Positions 1 through 11,019 of a stretch of 64,000 nucleotides of DNA are shown here, one piece after another; position 1 is the stretch's first letter, and each line of letters starts with the position of its first letter. The translations under genes and the position numbers were made by a program. Source of the DNA: Mesaphorura yosii (lineage: Eukaryota > Arthropoda > Collembola > Poduromorpha > Tullbergiidae); contig WIXG01000328.1 of assembly GCA_009869945.1 (NCBI GenBank), positions 1 through 64,000 of the forward strand. Reading direction: 5' to 3'. The notes below the pieces were generated by a model. It had not been told where the DNA came from and did not search any database. It saw only the letters and a program-made list of their open reading frames with translations.

Positions 1-212
1 AAGAAGTGCGGCGCGTCATGAAAAAAGAACTGCGAACGTACGAGGATTTGTTTGATACGCCGAAACCGAAGGCGGAGGCGGACGCGATGCGGAAACTTAC
101 TGAAAGCCGTGAAGGAGACGAAGAGAAAGAGAAAGAAAAGAAGGATCCGGCCGCGAGCCTGAGCCAGTCAACAAGACATGCAAATTCATTTTGCGTCAGA
201 TTTCGTTTATAA
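1..212 (+). CDS. 3' end of an unidentified gene (partial)
   Basis: An open frame enters from the left edge of the window and ends at a TAA at 210-212. About 70 residues are visible. They are highly charged: a Lys/Glu-rich stretch (EEKEKEKKD) follows a YEDLFDTPKPK segment, and the last residues are less charged. No domain is recognisable. The lack of an upstream start in the window fits a terminal exon of a plus-strand gene, but the last part of the frame could also be read-through into an intron, since no polyadenylation signal was noted close behind. The product is unknown, and the call rests only on the open frame and its biased composition. Confidence 0.35.
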   Translation, partial: EVRRVMKKELRTYEDLFDTPKPKAEADAMRKLTESREGDEEKEKEKKDPAASLSQSTRHANSFCVRFRL

Positions 213-1096
213 AATCCTGAAGAAATTATTTGGTATGACAAAACCTTCAATTTTATACGTGCATGTATTTCTGGTGGACAAACCCTTATTTTTCTAGTTT
301 TGATCATCTGTCAGCTTTCCCAGGCACGGTTTCCGGGAAAAGTAAGCAACATACTTTGTGGTCCATATATCTTGAAATCCAACAAACTTAATCCCAAGCG
401 ATTATGACCAATATTGAGGGAGGAGATATTGTTGGCTCAAAGTGGTTCCACGTAGGATCTTTTTCCTTCGATTTGTCCACCTCACTGGCGCTGTATCTAA
501 GGTTATCTGATGGAGGAGCCCCTATAAAACACGCTACCTGACGCCGGCCTTAATTCCCGTAAATTTCCATGCTCGCATATATCATAATAGTTTGGGATAG
601 TGCGCCGTGCAGGATTAAAAGTTCACGCTACAATAAACTTCCATTACGGCTTGCTCATTAAAATGTGGGCTTCTGACGCAATAACGTGCTCAAAAGTAAT
701 TACACTGAAAAATAATTAAATTCCATTGCTTCTGCTTCTTCTTTCTTAATTTTCATTTTCTACGCATGTAATTTATTCCCAGAAATATTTGCAACGATTT
801 TCTCGTGCGCGTGTTAGCCTAGCCTATCCTTTCGCGGTTTCATTTTTCAGACGACACCGCATCTGAAATATTCAATTGCTAGTATGGCCATGGCAGCTGC
901 CGGTCAAGTGCACACCTGCGACACGTACAATTTCAGAAATATAATTGCGAAATAATGACTGCATGTCACATGCACGTGCGCATGATACAGTTTACAAGAA
1001 CTTCCACTTGAGACAGATTGAAAGAGCAGTTCAAGCTGTCCTTCCACTTGAAATCTGAATGTCCTCAAGCACTTTAACAACCACGTACGATGCGAC
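213..1096. other. intergenic, no gene seen
   Basis: AT-rich sequence with frequent stops in all frames. Nothing was recognised apart from the promoter-proximal part of the LPMO gene that follows. Confidence 0.6.
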
Positions 1097-1103
1097 TATA
1101 AAA
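1097..1103 (+). promoter_or_regulatory. TATA box of the first LPMO gene
   Basis: TATAAAA lies 74 bp upstream of the ATG at 1171. This is a core promoter with a short 5' UTR expected, and the same arrangement is seen before the other two LPMO genes. Confidence 0.75.
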
Positions 1104-1170
1104 CCGAGCCCGGCGACTGTCAACAGCATCCAAGTTCAATCTGAGCCTGAACCTAAAAGCACAAGCAAAC

Positions 1171-1869
1171 ATGTCTCTCAAGTTTCTCATTCTCACGGCG
1201 GTCGTGGCACTGGCCAACGGTCACGGTTACCTGAAGGAGCCGATTGCCCGTACTTCCATCCAACTGCGCCCCGAATTCAACACCCAACAACCATACTGGT
1301 GGGACAACTCCGGCGTCTGGTGCGGCAACGTCCAGCAAGACATCAACTACTCAACCTGTGGACGGTGCGGAGACGCGCCAGGCGGTTCGGACGCCAACCA
1401 AGGCGGAATCTACGACAAAGGAGTGATTGTGGCCACCTACCAGGCAGGATCCGTAAGTGGCCAGCATTTTACACGAGCAGAAATGAATTTAGACCTTTCC
1501 TAAGTGCGACCTTTTCTAATTCAGGTTGTGACCATGCACGCCGACTTCCAAGCCGCCCACCACGGCTACTTTGAGATTGAGCTCTGCGCCCAGCAGACAG
1601 AGACTGACGGCTGCTTCCAGAAACTCCCGATCGTCAGCGCCACTGAAGAAGTCCGCAATGGTGACCGCGTCTGCGTGCCCTACGACAACAACGCCCCGGC
1701 CAACGGCATCTCTGCCCAAGTCTGGCTCCCAGCCGGCGTCACCTGTGAGCGCTGCACCATCCGCTGGACCTACCGCACCTCGTACCCCGGACGCCCTGGT
1801 TGGGACTCTTGTGATAATCCAACACCCACGCAGACATTCAGAAACTGCGCCGATGTGAAGATCGTCTAA
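1171..1869 (+). CDS. AA15-type lytic polysaccharide monooxygenase, copy 1
   Basis: Secreted copper enzyme predicted to cleave chitin or cellulose oxidatively. Two exons, 1171-1452 and 1525-1869, are joined through GTAAGT...TTCAG in phase 0 and encode 208 residues. Residues 1-17 form a signal peptide ending in ANG, so the mature protein starts at His18 (HGYLKEPIART). An N-terminal histidine is the defining first ligand of the LPMO histidine brace. The second brace His is probably His106 in AAHHGYFEIELC, just after the exon junction. The CGRCGD and TFRNCADVKIV motifs are typical of arthropod AA15 proteins. Substrate preference cannot be read from sequence. It has its own TATA box and polyadenylation signal, and two close paralogs lie at 4532 and 11020 with the same intron position. 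Confidence 0.93.
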
Positions 1870-1977
1870 GCGCTTAAGTGTTTACCAACAATAAGCTCAG
1901 CAAATGGACACTCGACTCATTTATGTAGCCATAATCAAATTATGACTTGACTGATTATCAAATTCGCACATGGAAAT

Positions 1978-1983
1978 AATAAA
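1978..1983 (+). terminator. polyadenylation signal, LPMO copy 1
   Basis: AATAAA lies 109 bp after the stop codon. Confidence 0.6.
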
Positions 1984-2996
1984 ATTTCAATTCTAATTAA
2001 AGCACACACAAAATGAAGCCGCTAATATTTGCTGTCTTTTTGTTTTCGTTTCATACTCTACCATGTATCAATTTTGAATTGCCCGCAAGCAAAACGCACA
2101 AAGAGTAGAATGCATAGCCTGGCACCACCAAAATCTGTGTCATCGGCTGCCTGCTGCGAGCTAGTTCCTTCATGAATTTGAATTTAAATTGGGTTCTCCA
2201 TGAAGTTGGAAGAACCTCAAAATTGCTGAAAAAATTACCTCCTATCAACTGCCAGTCAATCAATCATTCAACATGATTCTTGCGTCATTCTCGTTGTGCA
2301 AATTTGAGATTCAAGGGCAGCTACGCCATCGGAAGCAAAAGCGCGGCAGAACTGAAATTTGTCAGCGTGTACTGGCAGTCGATGAAACCACTTAGATTCT
2401 CAGTCTCTTTCAGTTCTTTTTACTGTATGGAGCGTGAAGTAAAATTGACACTGACAAGGGCTTTCATTTCCGAGACAGGAAACATCCTCACCGCTTTCTA
2501 ATGAGAATCGTGCAATGGCTGCAGCCCGAAAGCGGCGGACGGCGGTGGTCCCAAAAGCCCCTAACTCGCACTTGCTCATTAGTATTCGTACTTTATCTCA
2601 GCATTGGGAGTAGTAATTTATGACCCATGCGTGTAGAAAAGTGTGAAATTTGACGAACCACGCACGGTTGGGATTAAGATTTCAGTGCGTTGCAACTCGG
2701 TCAGTGCATTAAAGAATTTGCACTCGGTTTTAATTCACGAATCACGGAGTTGAGCAGGCAGCGTCAGAGACGAAAATATGTCGGGCTGCTTATCTCTGGA
2801 ATGGAATGAAATGTCAGCAGTCTCTCAGCTGATTCAAGTGCTGCTGTAGCTGCTGCTTGATTGACGGCTGACCAGGTGCTATCCGCTAATCCGTTATTCG
2901 CTAGCCACGTACGTACGTATGCCAGCTGCCAGCCACAAATTCCATCACTGTCGTGCGCGAATCGCATCGTGTGTGTAACGACTAATTCCATTTCGA
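1984..2996. other. intergenic between LPMO 1 and NPC2-like 1
   Basis: No convincing open frame. The sequence is moderately AT-rich and no repeats or RNA genes were recognised. Confidence 0.6.
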
Positions 2997-3003
2997 TATA
3001 AAA
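2997..3003 (+). promoter_or_regulatory. TATA box of NPC2-like gene 1
   Basis: TATAAAA lies 123 bp upstream of the ATG at 3120. Confidence 0.6.
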
Positions 3004-3119
3004 ACGATATCGAAACTGCTAAGAGACATCATTCCACATTCCACCGTATTCCGCTAACGAACAGCGTGTAGATCTCGAAGCTTCTCCAGCCACAGTCGTC
3101 AGCTCCTCCAAGCTCAAAA

Positions 3120-3723
3120 ATGTACTCCTCCGTCGCCGTTCTCACCCTCGCCTTTGCCCTGTTCGCCAGCGCCCACGGCTACGCCGTGCGCGTCGACGCA
3201 ATGCCGAAGGCCGCCCAGGTCACCAGCGTGAATCTTTTCCACAGAGCCGTCGGACTCAGCGCCCAGCCGAAGGAAGTGGGTGGAATCGTTCCGTGCGGTA
3301 AGTTCGAAAGCCATCTCCGTCGCTGGCAGGTCCGCGCCGGCTTGAATCCACAAATTAATCGTTGTTCTTTTCTTTCAAGGTGCGATTGGCGAAATCGTGG
3401 ACGTGACCTTCACTGGCTGCAACAACGTGCCGTGCGAGACACACGTCGGCAACGCGTACGAGGTGGCGGTCATCTTCAAGCCTTCCACGTCCCACCAAGC
3501 CCTCCGCCTGGAGATCATCGTCCTCCACAATGGAGCAAATAACCCGATTATCGACCAGGAAGTGCCCGACTCTGCCGTTGTCGGCGGACAGCAGTACACG
3601 CTGGGCTACACGATTCGCATGACTGACTTCTTCCTCGGACAAGCCACACTCGCCTTCCGACTGTTCGGTGGGGACATCCAGGAAGTCTGCTTCATCGTCG
3701 GACTGCAGGTCACCCAACCTTGA
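3120..3723 (+). CDS. NPC2-like ML-domain secreted lipid-binding protein, copy 1
   Basis: Two exons, 3120-3297 and 3380-3723 (donor GTAAGT, acceptor TTTCAAG, split Gly codon), give 173 residues. Residues 1-20 or so are a signal peptide ending near ASAHG. The rest matches the MD-2-related lipid recognition (ML) fold seen in NPC2: an early PCG, a GC...PC pair, the core VPDSAVVGG-like turn (EVPDSAVVGGQQYTLGYTI) and a late VCFIV strand. Only four cysteines appear in the mature protein, against six in canonical NPC2. The family binds sterols, fatty acids or small signalling lipids extracellularly or in lysosomes, and many arthropods have expansions used in chemosensation or immunity. The ligand is unknown. 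A paralog lies at 16702. Confidence 0.88.
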
Positions 3724-3782
3724 GCAGTGTTCTAGTGTAGAAATATGAATTAGATACTCTCATTTACGAATTTGACAGATTT

Positions 3783-3788
3783 AATAAA
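3783..3788 (+). terminator. polyadenylation signal, NPC2-like 1
   Basis: AATAAA, overlapping a second AATAAA-like hexamer, lies 60 bp after the stop. Confidence 0.6.
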
Positions 3789-4460
3789 TAAATTCGTCTA
3801 AACAATCAGAAATGGTAATCCATAATATTATTCACATTGCATTCAATCGGGCAGAATGTATTTGAGAACATGTTTCATGAGATGCGGAAGGCGGAATAAA
3901 CAAAGAACGAAACATGATGCATATTTCCATAAGTTCGTAAATTGGTGTTTGCCAAGTTGATGTTGAATCCAGCGTCGCTAAATTTAGACGCGCAGGGCAC
4001 ACACAAATTGCAAGCGCAAATTATATATGCAAGTGTTTCATTTCATTATCGCTATCTTCATCATTGGGCTCTGGTTCGTTGTTGGGGGTGATTGATTGGC
4101 ATCGGCATCCACGAGTTTTCTGACGCTTCGAACATCTACCACGGCAGGTGGCAGGTGTTCAGTGCAAAAATGACGTGATACTAATAAGTGCCCAGCCCGA
4201 AAGCAGCTGCTGCTCTGCTCTATTTAATTACTGCAAGCACTCCGTCACTGCACAGTTTACAAATTCTCAAACAAACGGACGAGTAGCCGAAGTGCAATTG
4301 AGCTTGAAACCACGTTCGGTTCGGTCCAACAAACTTGAAATTCTACATTTGACATGATTAACTGATAAAACATGTGAACTGCCATTTTTCAAATATTTGC
4401 GCCCAGCACCAGCATTTGTTGCCCAACAAGATTCGAAAGATCAAGCCGTGCTCGTGCGGC
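3789..4460. other. intergenic and upstream region of LPMO 2
   Basis: No gene was seen. Positions 4306-4350 share a block (GAAACCACGTTC followed by CTTGAAATTC) with the DNA upstream of LPMO copy 3, which suggests duplicated promoter DNA. Confidence 0.6.
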
Positions 4461-4467
4461 TATAAAA
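4461..4467 (+). promoter_or_regulatory. TATA box of the second LPMO gene
   Basis: TATAAAA lies 71 bp before the ATG at 4532, nearly the same spacing as in copy 1. Confidence 0.75.
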
Positions 4468-4531
4468 ACTGTTCAGGACAGACCAAATCCTCAAGTCACA
4501 AGTGTCAGTCGAATTACGCCCAGTACTCAAA

Positions 4532-5231
4532 ATGTATCTCAAGCTCTTCATCCTCGTCGTGATCGTGGCACTGGCCAACGGTCACGGGTACCTGAAGGAG
4601 CCGATTGCCCGTACCGCCATTCACCTGCGTCCCGAATTCAATACACAGCAACCGTACTGGTGGGACAGCCAAGGCGTCTGGTGCGGAAACGTCGAGCAGG
4701 ACGAGCGGTATTCATCGTGCGGGCGCTGCGGAGACGTGCAAGGCGAAAGCACGGCCAACCAAGGCGGGATTTACGACAAGGGCGTGATTGTTGCCACATA
4801 CCAGGCCGGATCCGTAAGTAATTTGAAACATTTTGTCGAGGGAAAGTTTATTTGAGCAACACGCGGCACTCTTGCAGGTTATCGGCATCGAAGTCGAATT
4901 CGGAGCCTGCCACTACGGCCATTTCGAGGTTGAGCTTTGCCCCCAGCAGCAGGAGACCGACAACTGCTTCCAGAAACTGCCCATCGTCTCGGCGAGCACG
5001 GGAGAAGTACGAGATGGAAACCGAGCCTGCGTCCCACTCGACGGGAATGAGACCAGACTCGTCACAGCTCAGGTTTGGCTTCCCGCTGGCATTCGATGCG
5101 AGCGATGCACTCTCCGCTGGACGTACAGGACGTCGTACCCTCCGCACGGACCGCAGTACGGGCGAGATCTTTGCGACAACCCGCATCCGGCTCAGACTTT
5201 CAGGAACTGTGCTGATGTCAAGATTGTTTGA
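4532..5231 (+). CDS. AA15-type lytic polysaccharide monooxygenase, copy 2
   Basis: Two exons, 4532-4813 and 4878-5231 (GTAAGT/TTGCAG, phase 0), encode 211 residues. The start was chosen at 4532 because it gives a clean 17-residue signal peptide (ending VALANG) followed by the obligatory mature N-terminal histidine, His18; the frame is open 30 bp further upstream without a suitable leader. The second copper ligand is probably His106 in ACHYGHFEVELC. It shares the CGRCGD, WLPAG, CERCTLRWTYRTSYP and FRNCADVKIV segments with copies 1 and 3. It is an extracellular oxidative polysaccharide-cleaving enzyme by family; the substrate is unproven. It has its own TATA box and AATAAA, so it is transcribed separately from its neighbours. 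Confidence 0.93.
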
Positions 5232-5275
5232 GCAATTCGCATACCACAAATACTCGAATACAGCTTGAACAATGA

Positions 5276-5281
5276 AATAAA
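5276..5281 (+). terminator. polyadenylation signal, LPMO copy 2
   Basis: AATAAA lies 45 bp after the stop. Confidence 0.6.
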
Positions 5282-5645
5282 CGTAAAATTTCGGTTTTCA
5301 CATTTTAGCCGCTACAAAGATGGCCGCTTTTAAACAAAGTTCTTGACTTGACTTGACCTTTCCCATACATGAAATGCAAATCATCACAGCAAATGTGATA
5401 AAACTTTGATAAAATTAACAACCAAATAGCCTAACGTGACCCAACATCATTCATTGTGGAATATTCAGAACTGTTTTACAGGTACAGCCGAGTACAACTC
5501 ATCCGACTGCTCCAACGGCGAGCTCACGGACTGGAAATTGAATCCGATTTTGATGTAAGCGGTGAACGTATTTTGTACAAAGTTTATATAAGTATAAAAT
5601 GTGTTTGTACCTTAGGATTCGTCTTCCGCTGCATCTGTAGTACAT

Positions 5646-6016
5646 ACTTCAACTATTTCGGAGAAATCTGCGCTTGTATTTATTCCTGTCAGCGAAGTTA
5701 CAGGCGCCTACGACGCTATTCTGGAGTTTGGCTTTTTCGAAGAAAATGAGAACCGTATGCGGCAATTACTGACTACTTCGAAAGTACTTGGATTGGCTCA
5801 TTTGAGCGACAACACAGGTGCCCACCGTTCCTCGATATTGCACTATGGAACTGTCACCAGTCTGTCTTGGGACAAACCAACAACTGCGAAGGTTTTAACC
5901 GAGCTAAGAACTTGATGCTCAGCGCAGCTCATCCAACAATTTTCAAACTGATCGACTGTTTCAAGAGACATCAAGAACAGACAAAAGTTGCTTTGCTAAT
6001 AAATTCAATAAATTGA
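5646..6016 (+). pseudogene. MULE-type transposase C-terminal remnant
   Basis: Translation from 5646 reads ALVFIPVSEVTGAYDAILE, and a different frame from 5774 to the stop at 6014-6016 reads YFESTWIGSF, then ALWNCHQSVLGQTNNCEGFNR, then HPTIFKLIDCFKRHQEQ. This order (FVP..DV..AF, YFE.TYIG, LWN..... TNN..E..HR, HP.IW.FI..LK.EQ) is the usual C-terminal part of Mutator-like element transposases and of host genes derived from them. The two parts are in different frames, so the copy is broken by at least one frame change. No terminal inverted repeats were found, so it is a degraded fragment between LPMO 2 and the kinase gene. The sequence from about 5480 to 5640 could be an older piece of the same gene but is not recognisable. 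Confidence 0.7.
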
Positions 6017-6086
6017 GAATCATGGTCAAATACAAAAAGGCAAAAGTTCAATTTAACAAGGTAGCATTGGTGAGATAAGCTAGTTC

Positions 6087-9000
6087 TCATTTGCTTGGAT
6101 TCGGGTCCATCAATCGCATTTTGATCCCTTCAAACAAGTTCTTCAGTTCGTAAAACGTTGGGCGTTGATCAGCGTCTGTGTGCCAGCATTGGACCATAAT
6201 GTCATAACTGGACAAAAAAATGCAATACAAACCGAGATTCAGATTAGTCACTTTAGAATTTAAAACTTTAAGGCTTACATTTCCTCTGTCGAATAAAATG
6301 GTTTTGAGAGCCGTAATCCTTGCATGAGTTTCTCCACAAAATCAATGGACCATGACAAGCCCGGGTAAGGCACGGCACCAAGTGAAAAGAGTTCCCACAA
6401 CGTTACACCATACCCCCAAACATCGCTCTGAGTCGAAAAGTTCATTTCCCTTAAAGATTCGAGTGCCATCCATCTCCATGGCAACGGTTCTTGTTCTTTC
6501 TTCATGTAGGCCGCATACGCGTACAATTGGCGCGAGAGTCCAAAGTCTGTAATCTTCACAATGCCATTCTCGTACAAAAGTACATTTCGTGTTGCCAAGT
6601 CTGCATGAATCACTTTTTTACTTTCGAGGTGCATCATTCCATTTGCAATTTGCAGTGACCAGTCGACCAACTCAGCAGTAGAGAAGTTTTGGCTCAATTG
6701 TTGAGGGGTTCTACTTGTTCGTGTCGTCGGGCGGAATAAATTAGCATACAAATCTCGGGCCATCGTAGCCTGTGTATAAATCGTGTCGCCACGAATGAGG
6801 TTAGAAAACTGTTTCTGATGAAAACGTAGATACGTTTCAAGATTTCCGTATGGACTTAACTCTACAACCATGTACAACACACGTTCTTTAATATTGGCAG
6901 TGCAGGCACCAATAAGTTGAACAATATTCTCATGCTTCCCCAGAAAACCCATCACTTTGAGTTCAGACAGCAAAGATTTAAAGTAAGACACTTCACTGAA
7001 GGGTTTAACCGTCTTGATGGCGACTTCATTCGGGAAGTTGGCAAGTCGACCTTTGTAAACCACGCCAAATGCTCCACTGCCAAGTACATTTTGCTCATCA
7101 AAATCAAGCCTTTCCTTCTCAATCTCATACTCAGGATTAAATGGTAAATTGATAATCATTTCATGTGGTTCTTTTGCAGAACGTGCAGCTTCTGGGTTAC
7201 CATATTTGAAATGATTTACTTCCTCATCTGTCAAGTACCGAATGGCATCCTTTGCACGACGCAGTTTCCAATAGAGTACAAGCAAGATGATGATCAGCAA
7301 CACGAGAAGCGTGACTCCAAGTCCAACGTACAGTGTGATATTTGGCGGATCATACGCTTCAGCAATAAACTCACCGATGTCTACACCGCCAATACTTGTC
7401 GCCCAACATTCATACGCACCTGCCAACTCTTGCTTCATCTCAGGAAACTCGAGAACTTGTCCTTCTTCGTTTTGGTACGTCTGGAATGGTGGTGATTGCA
7501 CAGGTTTCCCATTTCGATGCCACGTTAGTATTGGAGTCGGATTACCCTTCGCATGACAGGTCAACGTTTCACCCTTCTTTCCAATCTGCAACTTTCTATG
7601 ATCACCTTTGTTAATAATCGTGGGCTTGGTCGTGTCTTGAATCTGTACGGGTATTGACATGTTGATCCAACGCTTTGAATTCCACTCCGGTACAAAGCAA
7701 AGTAATTCCACGACCTTCTCTTCGAAACGAATATCAGCTTCCCATACGGAGTCACCATTTTTCTTGTAATCGTGAATGGGGCGAACTGCTAACGTCTTGG
7801 GAGTGAACAGTGTACCGTTCTCGTGTCGAGCCTTCCATATAAACTCACCATGTGATAGGAATGATGAAGCCTTGCATTGGTATGTGTTGGTTGTATTGAC
7901 AAAAACGGAGCCTTTGGGCACGGTAATGGCGACTAGGGCTTCTGGTGGAATGTTTTTCAAGTCAGTGTCTATAATTCCAGAAGGCACAGATTAGACATTG
8001 TCTGATTATATATTACAACATTAGTCACTGCCATATTATACAATAATCCTCACATGTTCGCTTATCGTATCCGTTAATGTAATTAATCCCGTATGAAATC
8101 CCTGTGGAGCTCTCGCACTTTAAATGGCCTTTAGCGTATGTAGCGGTTCCAACCATCTGCTCACAACCACCGTCGCACGCTACCCCGCATCGAACTGAGT
8201 CATCCGTGCGCCCACATTGGCCCACCTGCAACAAATTCACAAGTCTTTGCAACCGGATTTCCAAAAGTTCAGCCTATGAAACTTACCCCAAGCAACTCAA
8301 ACTCTTGTTTCTTGCTTCTAGCGTGCACTGAATTTGTACATTCTACATTGTAAAGGGAGACCTTTGCTTGATTCGATTTTGACGACGAACATCGGATGAA
8401 ACCTCCATCATTTGTGAGTTGTAGGACGTCATTGTTGCCAATGTCAAGAATCTCCACACCCCATGTATGTGTTACGGCCTTTTCTTCTTCAGCTGAATCA
8501 TTTCTACATGAAATGCGGAGATTCTCTGCCGGTTGGAACTGCCCAGGCTCGCTTTTAAATTTGCCGACATATTTTAGGAGCAAGGTTTCGTCCTTTGTTA
8601 AGGTGAAGTGAGATTTGGGAATCTCTGTCCCGTTTTTCATGGTACCAGACATTACAATTAGAGTTTTAGACTTGCAGGTGAGTGTCAACGGTTTATCGGA
8701 AAAAGAGTGCACATTTTCAGAAGAAGGAATGGCGATAAAATCTGTGAATACAAATTTCAAATTAGACTTTGGATATATATAGATTACTGTACATAGCATA
8801 GGACACACCTTCAGGCTCTTCCAGATTAAGTTCTAGTTTCTCCAAATTTGACGTTCTTGGACTGGTCGCCTCGCAAGTGTATTTTCCCCACGGAGGAGGA
8901 TCGGCAGTTGTGTCTAGAATGAAGCCAATCATCGGGTCGTACTTTACTGTAGTGTTGTCAACCTTGACTTGTGTTTTCTTAGGCACGTAAGTGATCAGTT

Positions 9001-9668
9001 TGACTAAATTCGAGTCCTTTGGATTGGTCACCGTACATGGTAAAATTGCAAATCTTGTTTCTGCTACTACGGTATTGTCGGGTTGCTTCCCTGATCGCCG
9101 GTCGTATGGCAGTACTCGATCACTTGGTCCTGGGCTATACATATAAAATTCTGTTCGACCATCAGCGCTGTCGTTGAGCCTGCTGACTTTCCACCATCTT
9201 GGAGAATACTTGTTGATAACCAATGGAACTGTGATTGTGTACAGGAACTTGGATGTGTCTGTCAGATCCTCCTTTGAATTGTCAATGAACCCTCTTGTGA
9301 TAAAAACTCCAGGGAATCCTTTCAGCTACGTAATGCAAAAGGCAGGCATATTCATTGAGTCCAAACAGATAAGAATAATTCTCTATAATGCTAACCTTTA
9401 TTCCATCGACCTCCAACTCAATCGGATACGGCGCATAACATTTGATGTGAGTCTGATCTGGTTGAGTGCTCGCGTCAATTTGTGGCCGTTGTACAGAGAT
9501 TTGATTTTTTGCAAGGCAATCGAAATCAAACGTCGTCACTACTTCACATTTTGGATTAATCTGATCCTTCTTGAACTCTTCACCCGTCACACAATTCTTC
9601 AAGAGGCAGAAACTGGCTGGAATTGAAGACAACATAACAAGGAAGATGAGAACCAGGCTGCTATTCAT
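6087..9668 (-). CDS. receptor tyrosine kinase with Ig-like ectodomain (PDGFR/VEGFR-like)
   Basis: Six exons on the minus strand (9668-9396, 9325-8809, 8741-8287, 8225-8054, 7968-6279, 6207-6087) join in consistent phase to give 1,075 residues. Residues 1-25 are a signal peptide. The ectodomain (to about 684) has several Cys pairs and an Ig-like domain near the membrane (GETLTCHAKGNPTPILTWHRNG...AYECWA). A transmembrane helix lies at about 685-706. The kinase has the Gly loop LGSGAFGVVYKG (768 on), VAIK Lys791, a kinase insert of roughly 40 residues, HADLATRN (927-934), DFG (947-949) and the C-lobe motif CWHTDADQRPTF encoded by the last exon. The split kinase and multi-domain ectodomain fit class III/V receptors such as arthropod PVR, although orthology is not shown. 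The HRD arginine is replaced by Ala, but the catalytic Asp is present. Almost all of the transmembrane and kinase region sits in one 1.7-kb exon. Confidence 0.88.
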
Positions 9669-9904
9669 TTTTGAATTCAACGTTCTAAAGTTCTGATCTC
9701 AGGGAGATCAGAATTTTGACGAATTTTAAAGAGTTGATTGTCTTTACGACTGCGCCACTGCGAGTCTCCTCGATACATCAATTGAGACGGAAAAGTTAAG
9801 AAAATGATAGTCAATCCCCTCGACGCCTCGCCCAAAAATAAGCACTTGCATTTCTTGCGGTTTAAGAAGCTTTAAGCTGTGAATGCATCTCTCATACTTT
9901 TCCT

Positions 9905-10298
9905 TCATTGGAATAATACTGCAATATCCTTTCTAATTTCCTCGTGTGGTACTGGTATCTGTCGAAGTGTTCCTTCCTGCAGTCGAAACTTCATACTCCG
10001 CACGTTGACCTGTGACAAAAACTAACGAGAAAATTACCCTTCTTGCTTATTCATGGAAAATTTATTGATTTTTATGAAATTCATACCACTTGGATTCTGT
10101 GAATTGATGAAATTAATTGTGAAGACTTCACACTGAGTCGGATGGTTAAATGACTGGTAAATCCGATCGACAACATGCAATTAATCAAAAATATGAGAAT
10201 CCGCCGTCATAAATCTGCTGCGATGACGAAACGTTTACCTCAAACTTCCGGCGAAGGACCGCCGACTTGCTGAACACAAGTCGACGTCTCCGAGGGCT
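9905..10298 (-). CDS. possible 3' exons of an unidentified minus-strand gene
   Basis: A 34-residue terminal exon (10009-9905) begins after a good acceptor (TTTTTGTCACAG) and ends in TGA. It could be joined in phase 0 to an open frame that ends at a donor (TTTGAG|GTAAAC) at 10239, giving KFEVNVRSMKFRLQEG across the junction. The upstream frame is open only to about 10298, and no start or family match was found. Other acceptors allow different joins. The stretch is listed because the splice signals and composition look gene-like; the product is unknown and the structure uncertain. Confidence 0.22.
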
Positions 10299-10972
10299 TT
10301 AGTACATACGAAATATTCCGAGCCGCTTCGTCTGTCGGAGGGCAAGGCGCTAGAATTCGAAGGTTTCTGGCTGCAGAATCATTTTGCCTTCCTTTCGTGG
10401 TTGGCACGGGACAATGGAAAAGACAATGGGAATTCGGCACAACTTGACGACAAAAAAGAATTAACCGAAGGCGAAGCAAGATTGAAAAGCATTAGTTAAT
10501 TTCCTTGAACGCTAAAGTGGTTAAAGTCTGCATTTAAATTCTTAATTTCAATGCACTGAGTTCTCATTTTGTATGATTCCGCTTGACTCTGAGAATCAGG
10601 ATTCGAAAAGTCACTTTAATTTCTTTCCATGTGAATATTTTAGTTGTTTTTCCACGGGCTTCAATGCACTGAAAGCCAAACCACTCTAAAAAAAATGGAG
10701 TGTGACTCCAAGCGAAAACCATCTGCTGCAAAAAATGCGAATTGTAAATTGACACGCTGTTTGTTAATTAATGCGTTACTGATAAGTGCCAACTACGAAG
10801 CAATTTCGAACTGCTGAATAACCCGACCGCACCAGACAAGTTCAAGTGCCCTTCTCCGCGAAACCACGTTCAGCTCACTTGAAATTCCAACAACATCCAA
10901 TGCAATGTAATTCGGTTTGAATGCAAAAAAGGCAAAATTGCACACGAGACGCACGAAAATCCGACCTACAGG
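10299..10972. other. intergenic and upstream region of LPMO 3
   Basis: No convincing gene. It contains, at 10860-10890, a block shared with the region upstream of LPMO 2 (GAAACCACGTTC and CTTGAAATTC). Confidence 0.55.
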
Positions 10973-10979
10973 TATAAAA
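10973..10979 (+). promoter_or_regulatory. TATA box of the third LPMO gene
   Basis: TATAAAA lies 47 bp before the ATG at 11020. Confidence 0.7.
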
Positions 10980-11019
10980 GTCATTGGGGCGACCATTTGA
11001 ATCACAGTTCAATCACAAA

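Noticed and set aside
9174-9626. Long plus-strand frame inside the receptor kinase gene
   Set aside because: It is antisense to two kinase-gene exons and an intron and shows no protein family signal.
10564-10755. Minus-strand frame upstream of LPMO 3
   Set aside because: No family match and no supporting promoter or polyadenylation signal; short frames of this size are expected by chance.
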